Positions 8,574 to 18,108 of a DNA stretch of 64,000 nucleotides are shown piece by piece. A program made the position numbers and the translations under genes. The stretch covers positions 2,051,501 through 2,115,500 of the forward strand of contig CP051243.1 in assembly GCA_017795025.1 (NCBI GenBank), written 5' to 3'. Within the stretch, counting starts at the first letter, position 1. Every line of letters starts with the position of its first letter. The notes under the pieces were generated by a model. It saw only the letters and a list, made by a program, of their open reading frames with translations, ran no database searches and was not told the DNA's origin. This DNA is from Flavobacteriales bacterium. Its GTDB lineage: Bacteria; Bacteroidota; Bacteroidia; Flavobacteriales; Schleiferiaceae.

Positions 8574-9848
8574 TTAATCTTTTAAATACTGAGTCAAAAG
8601 TTGACCAAATTGATATACATCCTCATAGGAATTATAAAGGGGTACGGGGGCCAAACGAATCACGTCTGGTTCCCGCCAGTCGGCAATCACTCCCGCGGCA
8701 CTCAACTTTTGAAACACCGCTTTTCCCTTGCCTGGAACCGAAATTGAAATCTGGCAACCGCGTTTTTTGGCTTCGGTAGGGGTAATAATCCGAATGGGCT
8801 GACCACTCTCGCGGGCGGCGTCTTCAATTACTTGTTGCAGATAGGCGGTTAAGGTCAAACTTTTATTCCGTAGAACGGGCATTCCAATTTCATCGAAAAG
8901 CTCCAAAGAGGCTAAAAGAGGGGCCATAGAAAATACCGGAGCATTACTTAACTGCCAAGCCTCAGCAGTTGGAATAGGAACAAAGTCTTCAGGCATTTTA
9001 AAACGCTCTTCTTTATCGTGGCCCCACCAACCTTCAAATCGGGGAATGGCACTCTGCCCGTGATGCTTCTCATGGATAAACACCCCCGAAACCCCACCAG
9101 GACCTGAGTTTAGGTATTTGTATCCGCACCAAGCGGCAAAATCTACATTCCATTTGTGAAGTTCTAGCGGCACATTCCCAGCAGCGTGGGCCAAGTCCCA
9201 GCCTACTATAGCTCCAGCCCTTTTTCCCGCATCAGTAATACGCTGCATATCGAACCACTGCCCAGTGTAGTAATTAACGCCACCAATCATCACCAAAGCC
9301 AATTCATCCTTATGGGCATCAATGGCCTCCACAATTCGATCCTCTTCAATTAATTCTGTTTCCGGATCTGGCATTATTTCTATAAGGTGCTCCTTGGGGT
9401 CCAAACCATGAAAGCGCAATTGACTTTTTAAAGCATACTGATCACTGGGAAAAGCCTTGCCTTCGCAAAGGATTTTGGTGCGCTTGCCTTTCGGCTGATA
9501 AAAGCTTACCATAAGAAGGTGTAGGTTGGTGGTAAGGCCGTTCATGGCCACCACTTCTTCGGGTTTTGCCCCTACGATTTGCGCTAGAGAAGCGCTAAAG
9601 TTTTCGTGATAGGATAGCCAGGGACGCTCGGCCTCTAAGTGACCATCAACTCCCCAGCGGGCCCAATCATCTAGCTCTTCTAAAAGGATGGTTTTAGCCC
9701 TTTTGGCCTGCAGGCCGAGGGAGTTACCCGTAAAATACAGGACCTTTTCGGCCTGGTTTTGCGGAAATAAAAACTGATCTCTATAAGAAGCTAGGGGATC
9801 GGCTTGATCTGCCGTTCGCGCTCCTTCTAAAGTATTGGGAATATTCAT
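8574..9848 (-). CDS. kynU: Kynureninase
   Basis: 424 residues. A PLP-dependent hydrolase that cleaves 3-hydroxykynurenine (or kynurenine) to 3-hydroxyanthranilate (or anthranilate) plus alanine. Fold-type I features are visible: YFTGNSLGLQ near the N-terminus, VNYYTGQWFDM, VGWDLAHAAGN with the PLP-binding Asp, and WCGYKYLNSGPGGVSG holding the Schiff-base lysine. It is the first gene of kynU-kmo. An exact -7 box on the minus strand lies 20 nt upstream. Downstream, 3-hydroxyanthranilate would feed NAD synthesis or be degraded; the window does not show which. Confidence 0.96.
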   Translation of the reverse strand: MNIPNTLEGARTADQADPLASYRDQFLFPQNQAEKVLYFTGNSLGLQAKRAKTILLEELDDWARWGVDGHLEAERPWLSYHENFSASLAQIVGAKPEEVVAMNGLTTNLHLLMVSFYQPKGKRTKILCEGKAFPSDQYALKSQLRFHGLDPKEHLIEIMPDPETELIEEDRIVEAIDAHKDELALVMIGGVNYYTGQWFDMQRITDAGKRAGAIVGWDLAHAAGNVPLELHKWNVDFAAWCGYKYLNSGPGGVSGVFIHEKHHGQSAIPRFEGWWGHDKEERFKMPEDFVPIPTAEAWQLSNAPVFSMAPLLASLELFDEIGMPVLRNKSLTLTAYLQQVIEDAARESGQPIRIITPTEAKKRGCQISISVPGKGKAVFQKLSAAGVIADWREPDVIRLAPVPLYNSYEDVYQFGQLLTQYLKD

Positions 9849-9868
9849 GTTTGTTGATTAGGGGGGTT

Positions 9869-9876
9869 CAAAGTTA
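9869..9876 (-). promoter_or_regulatory. -7 promoter box (TATAACTTTG-type, TAACTTTG) of kynU-kmo
   Basis: The plus strand reads CAAAGTTA, i.e. TAACTTTG on the minus strand, an exact TAnnTTTG match 20 nt upstream of the kynU ATG. It overlaps the last codon of the upstream membrane-protein gene, so kynU-kmo can be transcribed independently of it. Confidence 0.6.
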
Positions 9877-10740
9877 AAAATTGCCCCAGCTTAAATAGGA
9901 CAAGCAGGCCAAAATGAAAACGATAATGGGTATAGCTTCAATCCAAAATCCGATATAAAGTTCAGAAGGATTATGACGCACACGTTTAATTAATTGAGCA
10001 CCAATCTCCAAACCGATTATCCAGGCGAGGCTTAATTGCCAATCTATTTGCCAGATGAAAAATGCGCTAATGCACCAGATTTCATAAATCAGAATTAAGA
10101 TACCCGACCAATACAAGGCGCGGTCTACGCCAATTATTTGGGGAATGGTTTTCATTTTGACCGGATCGTACAGTCGGTCCCTAACGTCAAATGGAATGGT
10201 GAGTCCTGCAATTAATAAACTGCGGAAAAAGAGTTCAAAACTGGAGAAGCTATCCCAAACCTGACCTTGAATAAACATGGGGATGGCAAAACTCATCCAT
10301 GCCCAACAAAATGAAATCAAAAATAACTTGAGCATGGGAATGCTGCGCAAACTACTAAAGGCTCGATTGGGATGCGGGAATGCCAGGGGATAAAGCACCG
10401 CCAAAAGTAAAGCCGGAGCCAGAGCCAAAAGAAGTTCGTAGGTATATAAATAATAGCCAAAAAAGAGGGCCAAACCAGCGTTTATTAGGCTGTAAATAAA
10501 TGCTCCGGTAGGCGAATCGGAACCGGCCACTTGTAGGGGTTGATTACTACTCGATGGGCTAATCATTTTTACCCAACGCATATAACTGTAGGCGGAAGTG
10601 CTGGCAAAAACGAGAAAGGAAGCATAGAGCAGTGCACGATAATCCCAAGGATAGGCAAAGCTCATGAGGGCCATGCTAGCAACCGCTAAACCAACCCAAA
10701 GATTAGAGCTTATAAGGATTCTCAAAGCCTTTTCAATCAT
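9874..10740 (-). CDS. UbiA-like integral membrane protein
   Basis: 288 residues with about eight hydrophobic segments. The segment IPFDVRDRLYDPVKMKTIP (~182-200), followed by QIIGVDRAL, matches the second Asp-rich motif of UbiA prenyltransferases (DxRDxxxDxxxxxxTxP). The first Asp motif, expected after the second helix, is not readable: that stretch is TSAYSYMRWVKMI. Prenyl transfer is therefore uncertain. The protein may be a divergent UbiA member or a non-catalytic relative. It lies 25 nt upstream of kynU on the same strand and is divergent from gcvP. A near-consensus -7 box (GAAAGTTA on the plus strand, ~10757) precedes its ATG. Confidence 0.7.
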   Translation of the reverse strand: MIEKALRILISSNLWVGLAVASMALMSFAYPWDYRALLYASFLVFASTSAYSYMRWVKMISPSSSNQPLQVAGSDSPTGAFIYSLINAGLALFFGYYLYTYELLLALAPALLLAVLYPLAFPHPNRAFSSLRSIPMLKLFLISFCWAWMSFAIPMFIQGQVWDSFSSFELFFRSLLIAGLTIPFDVRDRLYDPVKMKTIPQIIGVDRALYWSGILILIYEIWCISAFFIWQIDWQLSLAWIIGLEIGAQLIKRVRHNPSELYIGFWIEAIPIIVFILACLSYLSWGNF

Positions 10741-10800
10741 TCGCCATAGTGAGTATGAAAGTTATAAGGTTTCACCCCTTTGAATGAAGCACATGATGCT

Positions 10801-10808
10801 TACTTTTG
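10801..10808 (+). promoter_or_regulatory. -7 promoter box of gcvP (TACTTTTG)
   Basis: Exact TAnnTTTG match, 32 nt upstream of the ATG at 10841. It lies inside the upstream extension that begins at the ATG at 10784, so that extension should not be translated from this promoter. Confidence 0.65.
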
Positions 10809-10840
10809 CTGCGAATATTGAATTTTATTTTCAAATAGTT

Positions 10841-13714
10841 ATGCATACGGACAGTTTTGCCTTTCGCCACATCGGACCACGTGCTGAGGATCTTGATGAA
10901 ATGCTGAAAGTGGTAGGGGTAAAGAATTTGGAAGAACTCATTTCCGAAACCATACCCGAAGATATTCGCCTAGACCAAGACTTAAATCTTGGCGAGGCCA
11001 TGACCGAAAATGAATTCCTTAATCACATTCGCGATTTAGCGCGCAAGAATAAGGTGTTTAAAAATTACATCGGTCTAGGTTATCATCCCACAATTATGCC
11101 TGGGGTTGTACAGCGCAACATTTTAGAGAACCCAGGTTGGTATACCGCTTACACGCCTTATCAAGCGGAGATCGCACAAGGTCGTTTGGAAGCCTTATTA
11201 AACTTCCAAACCATGGTAAGTGACCTCACCGGTTTACCCATTGCCAATGCCAGTTTGCTGGACGAGTCTACTGCCGCTGCAGAGGCCATGAGCATGTTCT
11301 TCGGCACACGTAGTCGGGAGAAAAAGAAATCAGGGGCCTTAAAATTCTTTGTTTCTATCCACTGTTTACATCAAAACATTGAATTGATTAAAACCCGCTC
11401 GGAGCCTTTAGGTATTGAGCTAGTTATTGGGGACCACCGGGAAGTAAATCTCAGTGACGATTTCTTTGGCGCGCTTTTGCAATATCCTGCCGCTGACGGA
11501 GAGATTTTCGAATACGAAGAATTTATGTCTGCTGCCGAAAAGCACGACGTTCAAGTTGCCGTTGCTGCGGATATCATGAGTTTGGTGCTATTAAGTCCTC
11601 CCGGAGAATGGGGCGCCAAAGCAGTGGTTGGTACCACCCAGCGTTTTGGAATTCCCTTAGGATTTGGCGGCCCACATGCAGCCTATTTCGCGACTACTGA
11701 GGATTATAAAAGACATATTCCCGGACGAATTATCGGGCAAACCATCGATCGTTCTGGGAAGAAGGCCCTACGCATGGCCTTGCAAACTCGTGAGCAGCAT
11801 ATTAAACGCGATAAAGCCACCTCCAATATTTGCACGGCGCAAGTATTATTGGCAGTGATGGCCGGCGCATACGGTGCTTATCACGGACCCAAAGGATTAA
11901 AGAATATTGCTAATAAGATTCATTACCATACGGTAAGTCTTAGCGAGGGTTTAAATCGTCTTGGCTACACCCAGGTAAATGATAATTTCTTTGACACCCT
12001 ACGCATTGAGTTGGGTCAGGTTGATAAAGAAGAGATTCGCAGCCGCGCGATCGAACGGGAGATTAACCTCCGTTACATTTCGGCCCATGAGGTGGGAATC
12101 AGCATCAATGAAACCACCAATATGGAGGCCATTGAGGAGCTCTTAGAAATTTTTGCCGAGGCCAAGGAAACGGCCAGCCCCAAGGTTAAACTCTTAGAGG
12201 TAAGTGTAATCCCCGAAAACCTAAAGCGCAAGAGTACTTTCTTAGAACATCCTGTTTTTAACCGCTATCACAGCGAAACGGAAATGATGCGCTATTTAAA
12301 AGCCTTAGAGCGCAAGGATCTATCTTTAAATCATAGTATGATTTCCTTAGGTAGCTGCACCATGAAACTTAATGCGGCTACAGAGATGATTCCCCTTAGT
12401 TGGCCATTATGGGCCAATATTCACCCCTTTGCCCCTACCGATCAAACTTTGGGTTACCGCGAATTAATCGCAAACCTCGAGCGCGACCTATCCGAAATTA
12501 CCGGCTTCCACGCCATGAGCATGCAGCCTAATAGTGGCGCCCAAGGTGAATATGCTGGCTTAATGGTTATTCGCGGTTACCATCACAGTAGAGGCGATGA
12601 CCAACGTAATATCGCCTTGATCCCAAGCTCTGCACATGGAACTAATCCCGCCTCGGCTGTAATGGCCGGCATGAAGGTGGTTGTGGTTAAATCCGATGAA
12701 GGTGGCAAAATTGATGTGGAAGATTTACGTGCCAAAGCCGAAAAGCACAAGGATGAATTGGCCGCTTTGATGCTAACTTACCCTTCTACTCATGGAGTGT
12801 TTGAAGAGCGAGTGCGTGAAATCACCAAAATTATCCATGATAATGGCGGACAAGTATATATGGATGGCGCTAATATGAATGCTCAGGTGGCTCTAACCAG
12901 TCCTGGTTCTATTGGTGCAGATGTATGTCACTTAAACCTGCATAAAACATTTGCAATCCCCCATGGCGGTGGTGGTCCAGGCATGGGACCTATTGGAGTA
13001 GCCGAGCACTTGGCTCCATTTTTACCCGCTCACCCCCTGGTGAAAACCGGTGGTAAAAATGCCATTTCCCCCATTTCAGCAGCGCCTTTTGGTAGTGGCT
13101 TGATTTTAATTATCAGCTACGGCTACATTAAAATGCTTGGGCCAAAAGGATTAAAAGCCAGTACCGAATACGCCATCTTAAATGCAAACTATTTAAAAGA
13201 ACGTTTGCACGGAGCTTATGAAGTATTGTACAGCAATGAGAATAATCGCGCCGCACATGAGATGATTATCGATTGCCGTCCCTTTAAAAAGGAAGCCGGC
13301 ATAGAGGTAACCGATATTGCTAAGCGCCTTATGGACTATGGCTATCACGCCCCAACGGTAAGCTTCCCTGTTGCGGGAACTTTAATGATTGAGCCTACCG
13401 AAAGTGAGAGTAAAGGAGAATTGGACCGTTTTGTGGAAGCTATGTTAAGCATTCGTAAAGAGATTGCGGAAATAGCCACTGAGCAAACCGACGCCCATAA
13501 CAACCCCCTAAAGAATGCTCCCCATACCTTGGAACAACTTACTGCCGATGAATGGGAGCTTCCATATAATCGTAAAACCGCGGCCTTCCCCTTAGACTAT
13601 TTATATAGTAACAAGTTCTGGCCCAGTGTGCGTAGGGTAGATGACGCTTATGGTGATCGAAATTTGATCTGTACCTGCGAGCCCATCGAATCTTATATGG
13701 AAGCGGAAGCCTAG
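10841..13714 (+). CDS. gcvP: Glycine dehydrogenase (decarboxylating), P protein of glycine cleavage
   Basis: 957 residues from the ATG at 10841. This PLP enzyme decarboxylates glycine and passes the aminomethyl group to lipoyl-GcvH. The chain is the fused two-half type. The N-terminal half starts [17 protein letters not shown], includes [20 protein letters not shown], and has the pseudo-active region [14 protein letters not shown]. The C-terminal half has [17 protein letters not shown]-like sequence and [20 protein letters not shown], whose lysine binds PLP. An ATG at 10784 would add 19 residues that do not fit the family. A promoter box at 10801-10808 and the family start [13 protein letters not shown] favour 10841. 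It is followed by a terminator. gcvT and gcvH are not in the window. Confidence 0.96.
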   Translation: MHTDSFAFRHIGPRAEDLDEMLKVVGVKNLEELISETIPEDIRLDQDLNLGEAMTENEFLNHIRDLARKNKVFKNYIGLGYHPTIMPGVVQRNILENPGWYTAYTPYQAEIAQGRLEALLNFQTMVSDLTGLPIANASLLDESTAAAEAMSMFFGTRSREKKKSGALKFFVSIHCLHQNIELIKTRSEPLGIELVIGDHREVNLSDDFFGALLQYPAADGEIFEYEEFMSAAEKHDVQVAVAADIMSLVLLSPPGEWGAKAVVGTTQRFGIPLGFGGPHAAYFATTEDYKRHIPGRIIGQTIDRSGKKALRMALQTREQHIKRDKATSNICTAQVLLAVMAGAYGAYHGPKGLKNIANKIHYHTVSLSEGLNRLGYTQVNDNFFDTLRIELGQVDKEEIRSRAIEREINLRYISAHEVGISINETTNMEAIEELLEIFAEAKETASPKVKLLEVSVIPENLKRKSTFLEHPVFNRYHSETEMMRYLKALERKDLSLNHSMISLGSCTMKLNAATEMIPLSWPLWANIHPFAPTDQTLGYRELIANLERDLSEITGFHAMSMQPNSGAQGEYAGLMVIRGYHHSRGDDQRNIALIPSSAHGTNPASAVMAGMKVVVVKSDEGGKIDVEDLRAKAEKHKDELAALMLTYPSTHGVFEERVREITKIIHDNGGQVYMDGANMNAQVALTSPGSIGADVCHLNLHKTFAIPHGGGGPGMGPIGVAEHLAPFLPAHPLVKTGGKNAISPISAAPFGSGLILIISYGYIKMLGPKGLKASTEYAILNANYLKERLHGAYEVLYSNENNRAAHEMIIDCRPFKKEAGIEVTDIAKRLMDYGYHAPTVSFPVAGTLMIEPTESESKGELDRFVEAMLSIRKEIAEIATEQTDAHNNPLKNAPHTLEQLTADEWELPYNRKTAAFPLDYLYSNKFWPSVRRVDDAYGDRNLICTCEPIESYMEAEA

Positions 13715-13744
13715 TTTGGATAAAAATTTAGGACGAATATCACA

Positions 13745-13770
13745 AAGGGAGCGCAATGCGCTCCTTTTTT
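13745..13770 (+). terminator. Rho-independent terminator after gcvP
   Basis: A stem GGAGCGC / GCGCTCC (13748-13754, 13758-13764) with a 3-nt loop, followed by TTTTTTCTT. It ends the gcvP transcript before the T9SS cargo promoter. Confidence 0.8.
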
Positions 13771-13793
13771 CTTGCTCTAAACCATTTGTTTGT

Positions 13794-13801
13794 TATTTTT
13801 G
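13794..13801 (+). promoter_or_regulatory. -7 promoter box (TATTTTTG) of T9SS cargo paralogue 1
   Basis: Exact TAnnTTTG match, 41 nt upstream of the ATG at 13843. It lies just after the gcvP terminator. Confidence 0.6.
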
Positions 13802-13842
13802 TTACCCTAGTGTTAATACGAAATAACCCTTAATTCAAGAAC

Positions 13843-15837
13843 ATGAAGAAAACAGCTATCCTATTTCTTAGCTTAACTTCCGCTGTTGCTCTTAACGCTC
13901 AAGGTCTTCCCCAAGTGGATCCTACCCTTGAACCTAATGAAGCACCAGTTAAAGTTATTAAACGCACAGCTCAAACTGAGTCTGTATCTACAACTGTATG
14001 GAGTGAAGATTTCGCCAACGGATTACCCGCTGGTTGGTCTCAAAACGGTACCCCTGCTACTGCGCAATGGGAATACCGCGGTCCTAACACCACTCCCGAC
14101 AACACTGTTGGCTCTCGCGGTAACTTCTCTGGGATTAACAACAACCCGCCCACGAATACCCCGATTACCTCTACTACTGCCAGCAACGGTTTCATGATTT
14201 TCGATTCCGACTATTTGGACAATGCTGGTACCGGTAACTTTGCTTCAGGTACTGCTCCTGCTCCTCACGTTGGTCGTTTAATCACCGACACTATCGATTG
14301 TACTAACTACTCTTCTTTAGAGTTAAAATTTGAGATGTACGCTCGTCGTTTCTTCTCAGATTGGTTGGTTGCATTCTCTACTGATGGTGGGGTAACTTAC
14401 ACCGATACCATCGAATTTTTCGGTGACGCTGTAGTTCCTGTAAACGGCGCTACCGCTACTAACGATGTAGCTCTAGCTAACGTTTCTAGCATCATCGGCG
14501 GACAAGCTAATGTGGTAATGCAGTTCATTTTCGACGGTACTCCGGGTAACGCGAATGGCAACGGATATTACTTCTGGATGTTAGACGATATCGAGTTACG
14601 TACACCTCCCGCAAACCAGTTTTTGTTCACTACTTGGAACGGAGCTCCTGCCCAAGATATGATCTACAACAGCAACGGTGCTGAGTACCCTAAGTATGGT
14701 ATCATGAACACCAACCAAATTGTTCCGGTTGAGTTTGATGCTAACTTCTACAACTATGGAACTAACACCCAAACCAATGCTACTTTAGAGGTAGAAATTT
14801 GGGATGTAACTTCTGGTACTCCAAGCTTAGTAACTACTGTAAGTGCTCCTGGATGTCCTACTTTGGCTTCCGGTGATACTTGTGACTACACCAGCTTAAC
14901 TACTCCTACCTGGACTCCTCCGGCGCAAGAAGCAGACTACCTTTTAGTTTGGAAGGCGGTTTCAGATAGCATCAGCAGCAGTATGACTACTGCTACCGAT
15001 ACTTTCTCCTTCTTCGTAAATGATGGACTTTATTCTCCAGACCGCACCACTGTATCTAACTACGTAGGTACTAATTCTGCTAACCCAGAGATTATCGCTA
15101 TGGGTGCGATGTATGAATTAAGCAATGAGGATCCTAATAACCCAGGTTCTGGTTTAGTTTATATTGATGGAGTAAATATCTTATTAAGTGCATTAACCGA
15201 TTCTACTGCAGATATCGAAATCGCATTCTACGACACTGCTGGTTTTGCTTTTAACGCTGGTTTCCCAGCTGGTGCAACTGCCGCTTTCCGTCGCTCCTTC
15301 ACCTTGAATGGTTCTTTAGTTGGAACAAATGCATTCTTCGATCTTTCTGACGCTAACGGTAACCCATTAGTATTACCAGCTCAGCCTTACTTAATGATCG
15401 TAAACTTCTTCCCTAATGCTAGCGGAGGGGTAATCCGTATCGCAAACGATGCGTCTTTCGATCAGCCCGATATCTCTACTGTAATGCAGTTAGCAGATGG
15501 TAACTGGTACGGTGGCTTTACCTCAGATGCTCACGAAGGTACCTTCTTGCGTCTGAATGTTGCTTCTTATGTAAACAGCTTAGAAGAAACTAACTTCGAC
15601 GCCTTTACGATGTATCCTAACCCAACCGCTGGTGCAACTAAATTAGAGTTCGCCGAAGGTGGTAACTACACTATCGAAGTAATGGATATGAGTGGTGCTC
15701 GCGTAATTTCTCTTGAAGAAAGCGTGAATGCTAACGAAACTATCGAGTTCGATATGAGCAGCTACCCAATGGGTGTTTACTTAGTAAACGTTAAAGGTGA
15801 AAACCTTAGCAAGACTGTGAAGCTTACTGTAAAGTAA
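13843..15837 (+). CDS. T9SS type A sorting-domain secreted protein (paralogue 1)
   Basis: 664 residues. The signal peptide ends in ALNAQG. The N-terminal part begins TTVWSEDFANGLPAGWSQNG and resembles the beta-sandwich (jelly-roll/MAM-like) modules that open many T9SS cargo proteins. The C-terminal ~75 residues form a type A sorting domain: FDAFTMYPNPTAGATKLEF, then VMDMSGARVISLE, then MGVYLVNVKGENLSKTVKL. No catalytic motif was recognised, so an adhesive or matrix role is inferred. The gene is a tandem paralogue of the next one and aligns along its whole length. It uses a narrow set of codons (mostly GCT, GGT, AAC, ACT, TTA), which suggests high expression. It has its own promoter and terminator. 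Confidence 0.9.
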   Translation: MKKTAILFLSLTSAVALNAQGLPQVDPTLEPNEAPVKVIKRTAQTESVSTTVWSEDFANGLPAGWSQNGTPATAQWEYRGPNTTPDNTVGSRGNFSGINNNPPTNTPITSTTASNGFMIFDSDYLDNAGTGNFASGTAPAPHVGRLITDTIDCTNYSSLELKFEMYARRFFSDWLVAFSTDGGVTYTDTIEFFGDAVVPVNGATATNDVALANVSSIIGGQANVVMQFIFDGTPGNANGNGYYFWMLDDIELRTPPANQFLFTTWNGAPAQDMIYNSNGAEYPKYGIMNTNQIVPVEFDANFYNYGTNTQTNATLEVEIWDVTSGTPSLVTTVSAPGCPTLASGDTCDYTSLTTPTWTPPAQEADYLLVWKAVSDSISSSMTTATDTFSFFVNDGLYSPDRTTVSNYVGTNSANPEIIAMGAMYELSNEDPNNPGSGLVYIDGVNILLSALTDSTADIEIAFYDTAGFAFNAGFPAGATAAFRRSFTLNGSLVGTNAFFDLSDANGNPLVLPAQPYLMIVNFFPNASGGVIRIANDASFDQPDISTVMQLADGNWYGGFTSDAHEGTFLRLNVASYVNSLEETNFDAFTMYPNPTAGATKLEFAEGGNYTIEVMDMSGARVISLEESVNANETIEFDMSSYPMGVYLVNVKGENLSKTVKLTVK

Positions 15838-15861
15838 GATAAGCACAGCCCTTATAAAGAG

Positions 15862-15897
15862 TCCCGGCAGCCTTGGTGTAGCCGGGATTTTTTTTTG
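15862..15897 (+). terminator. Rho-independent terminator
   Basis: A stem TCCCGGC / GCCGGGA (15862-15868, 15881-15887) with a 12-nt loop and a run of nine T. It separates the two tandem cargo genes. Confidence 0.85.
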
Positions 15898-15988
15898 CCT
15901 TTCTTTAAGTTTTAATGTGCAATTAATGACAAGCCTAGCCTAGCTCAAGCTCCTAATATTGTGGCTTATAATCCCTATAAAAAGCAAT

Positions 15989-18022
15989 ATGAGAAAAGTA
16001 GCTATCCTTTTTGGTGCGGCCCTGATAAGCTCAGGCAGCATCTTCGCACAAAGTCAGCCGGCTTTGGCACCCATGGCCATTAAACCGGCCCCTTTCGAGC
16101 CTTCAGAGCATCAAAAGTTTAAATCCCATAACCAGGTTTCTAATATTGAAAGTAGTGCGACTACTATTTTCTGGAGCGAGAACTTTGTTAATGGCATTCC
16201 AAGCTCCTGGTCCCAAAACGGAACGCCCTCCACGGCCACTTGGGAATACCGCGGACCAAGCACTACCCCAAACAATAATACCGGCTCTCGCGGTGCATTC
16301 AACCAAGGCACGGGAGTTATTCAAAGTCAAAGCCCGGCCAATGGTTTTGTGATTTTCGATTCCGACTATTTGGATAATGGTGGAAATGCTGCCAACGCCG
16401 GAATGGGCCCTGCCCCTACTCCTCATATTGGGAGGTTAATGACCGACACGATTGATTTGAGCGGTGAAAGCTCTGTAGAACTAAGCTTTTACTCTTATGC
16501 CCGTCAGTTCTTCACCAATTACTACGTAACCTTTAGCAAGGATGGCGGCGCCACTTGGAACGATACCATCGAACTGTTTACAGAAGTTGATGTAAATGAT
16601 GCCACCGATCAGGATGTGAACTTAAGCTTTAATGTTTCCAATTACATTGGTGGCGAGTCGCAAGCGATGATCCAATTCGTGTTCGCTGGAAACAAGCCTG
16701 GAAACGTAAATGGAACGGGCTACTATTTCTGGCAGCTGGATGATATTCAACTTCGTTCTTTACCGGAAAATGAAATCCGCTTTACCGACATTGGTAATGC
16801 TCCGGCACAAGATGTTACCTTTAACAATGACCCTTCTTATACCAAGTATGGTATTTTAAATGACGACCAATTGGTGGATGTTTCTTTTGATGCCAATGTG
16901 TACAACTATGGCTCGGTAACCCAGACCAATGTTAAATTGGAAGTGGAAATTTATGATGATAATGGTACCCTACTAACTACCTTAGCCTCTTCAGCTGGAG
17001 CCTCTCTTCCGATGCTGGACTCCTTAGACTTTAATACTCTAAATACGGGTTCATGGACCGCACCAGGTGTAGGTACTTATGAAGTACTTTATAAAATTAC
17101 TTCGGATAGCTTAACGGTAAACAACACTACCGCTATCGACACCGTAACCTTGCGGGTTCGAGAAAACTCCTACTCCTTAGACTGGGGTGTAATTGACAAC
17201 TTCTTTGGTACCAATACCGCTGCAGGCGACATGGTAGCTTGCGGAGTGCGCTTCGCCCTTGAAAATGAAGATTCGGATAGCAGCGGTGCAGGTTTAGTAT
17301 TTATTGATGGCGTTGATATTCTAATGTCTAATCTAACCGACTCGACTGCCGACCTGGTGATCGAAATTTATGACACGGCCGGATTTGAGTTTAACGCGGG
17401 ATTCCCAGGCGGAACTTCCCCCATTTACTCCAAGGCTTTTACCCTTAATTCCAACATGATTGGTGGATTAATCACCTTCCCTTTCACAGAACCCGATAGC
17501 CTTTACAACAATGGTAACTGGACGCCAGTAGACATGCCTATTTCTATACCTACCGGCACCTATTTTGTGATTGTGAATTTCTTCCCCAATGCACCTGATG
17601 GGGTGGTACGGATGGCCAACAGCGCCCAATACTTCCAACCTATCGAATCGGCCGTATTCCAAACCGGCGATGGCGATTGGTTTGGCGGAATTTTAAATTC
17701 AGACGTATTTGAAGCACCTTTTATTCGCTTAAACGTAGCTGATGCACCTCCTTTTGACGTAAGTATTGAGGAGTCGAATATTAATCGCTTTAGCGTTTAT
17801 CCTAATCCTACCAACGGTGAAGGAAGCATCTCCTTTAAGCAGGGAGGAAACTATAAATTACGCTTAGTAGACATGGTTGGTAAAGTACACTTTGAAGACG
17901 AAGTGAGCGTGAATGAAAATGAGCAGCGCGACTTCAACTTTAACGATCTTAAAGGTGGCGTATACCTATTACAAATTGAGGGCGAAGGTCTGAATAAGAC
18001 CATCAAACTTCGCATCCAATAA
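15989..18022 (+). CDS. T9SS type A sorting-domain secreted protein (paralogue 2)
   Basis: 677 residues from the ATG at 15989. A TTG 30 nt upstream would add ten residues before a normal signal peptide (MRKVAILFGAALISSGSIFAQ) and is not favoured. Blocks shared with paralogue 1 include WSENFVNGIPSSWSQNGTPS, FVIFDSDYLDNGG, GYYFWQLDDIQLR, FIDGVDILMSNLTDSTADL, YDTAGFEFNAGFPGG and VNFFPNAPDGVVRMAN. The C-terminal sorting domain starts NRFSVYPNPTNGEG and ends KGGVYLLQIEGEGLNKTIKL. The function is presumably the same surface or matrix role. Codon choice is more mixed than in paralogue 1, suggesting lower expression. Confidence 0.9.
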   Translation: MRKVAILFGAALISSGSIFAQSQPALAPMAIKPAPFEPSEHQKFKSHNQVSNIESSATTIFWSENFVNGIPSSWSQNGTPSTATWEYRGPSTTPNNNTGSRGAFNQGTGVIQSQSPANGFVIFDSDYLDNGGNAANAGMGPAPTPHIGRLMTDTIDLSGESSVELSFYSYARQFFTNYYVTFSKDGGATWNDTIELFTEVDVNDATDQDVNLSFNVSNYIGGESQAMIQFVFAGNKPGNVNGTGYYFWQLDDIQLRSLPENEIRFTDIGNAPAQDVTFNNDPSYTKYGILNDDQLVDVSFDANVYNYGSVTQTNVKLEVEIYDDNGTLLTTLASSAGASLPMLDSLDFNTLNTGSWTAPGVGTYEVLYKITSDSLTVNNTTAIDTVTLRVRENSYSLDWGVIDNFFGTNTAAGDMVACGVRFALENEDSDSSGAGLVFIDGVDILMSNLTDSTADLVIEIYDTAGFEFNAGFPGGTSPIYSKAFTLNSNMIGGLITFPFTEPDSLYNNGNWTPVDMPISIPTGTYFVIVNFFPNAPDGVVRMANSAQYFQPIESAVFQTGDGDWFGGILNSDVFEAPFIRLNVADAPPFDVSIEESNINRFSVYPNPTNGEGSISFKQGGNYKLRLVDMVGKVHFEDEVSVNENEQRDFNFNDLKGGVYLLQIEGEGLNKTIKLRIQ

Positions 18023-18046
18023 GTTTATGCTTTAGACTTTTAGTCG

Positions 18047-18078
18047 GCCGCCTCGGAGCAATTCGGGGCGGCTTTCTT
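18047..18078 (+). terminator. Rho-independent terminator
   Basis: A stem GCCGCC / GGCGGC (18047-18052, 18067-18072) followed by TTTCTTTTT. It lies between the T9SS cargo gene and the convergent mlaF-like gene. Confidence 0.7.
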
Positions 18079-18108
18079 TTTGACTTTAAAGGGATAAAAA
18101 GGGAGTGA

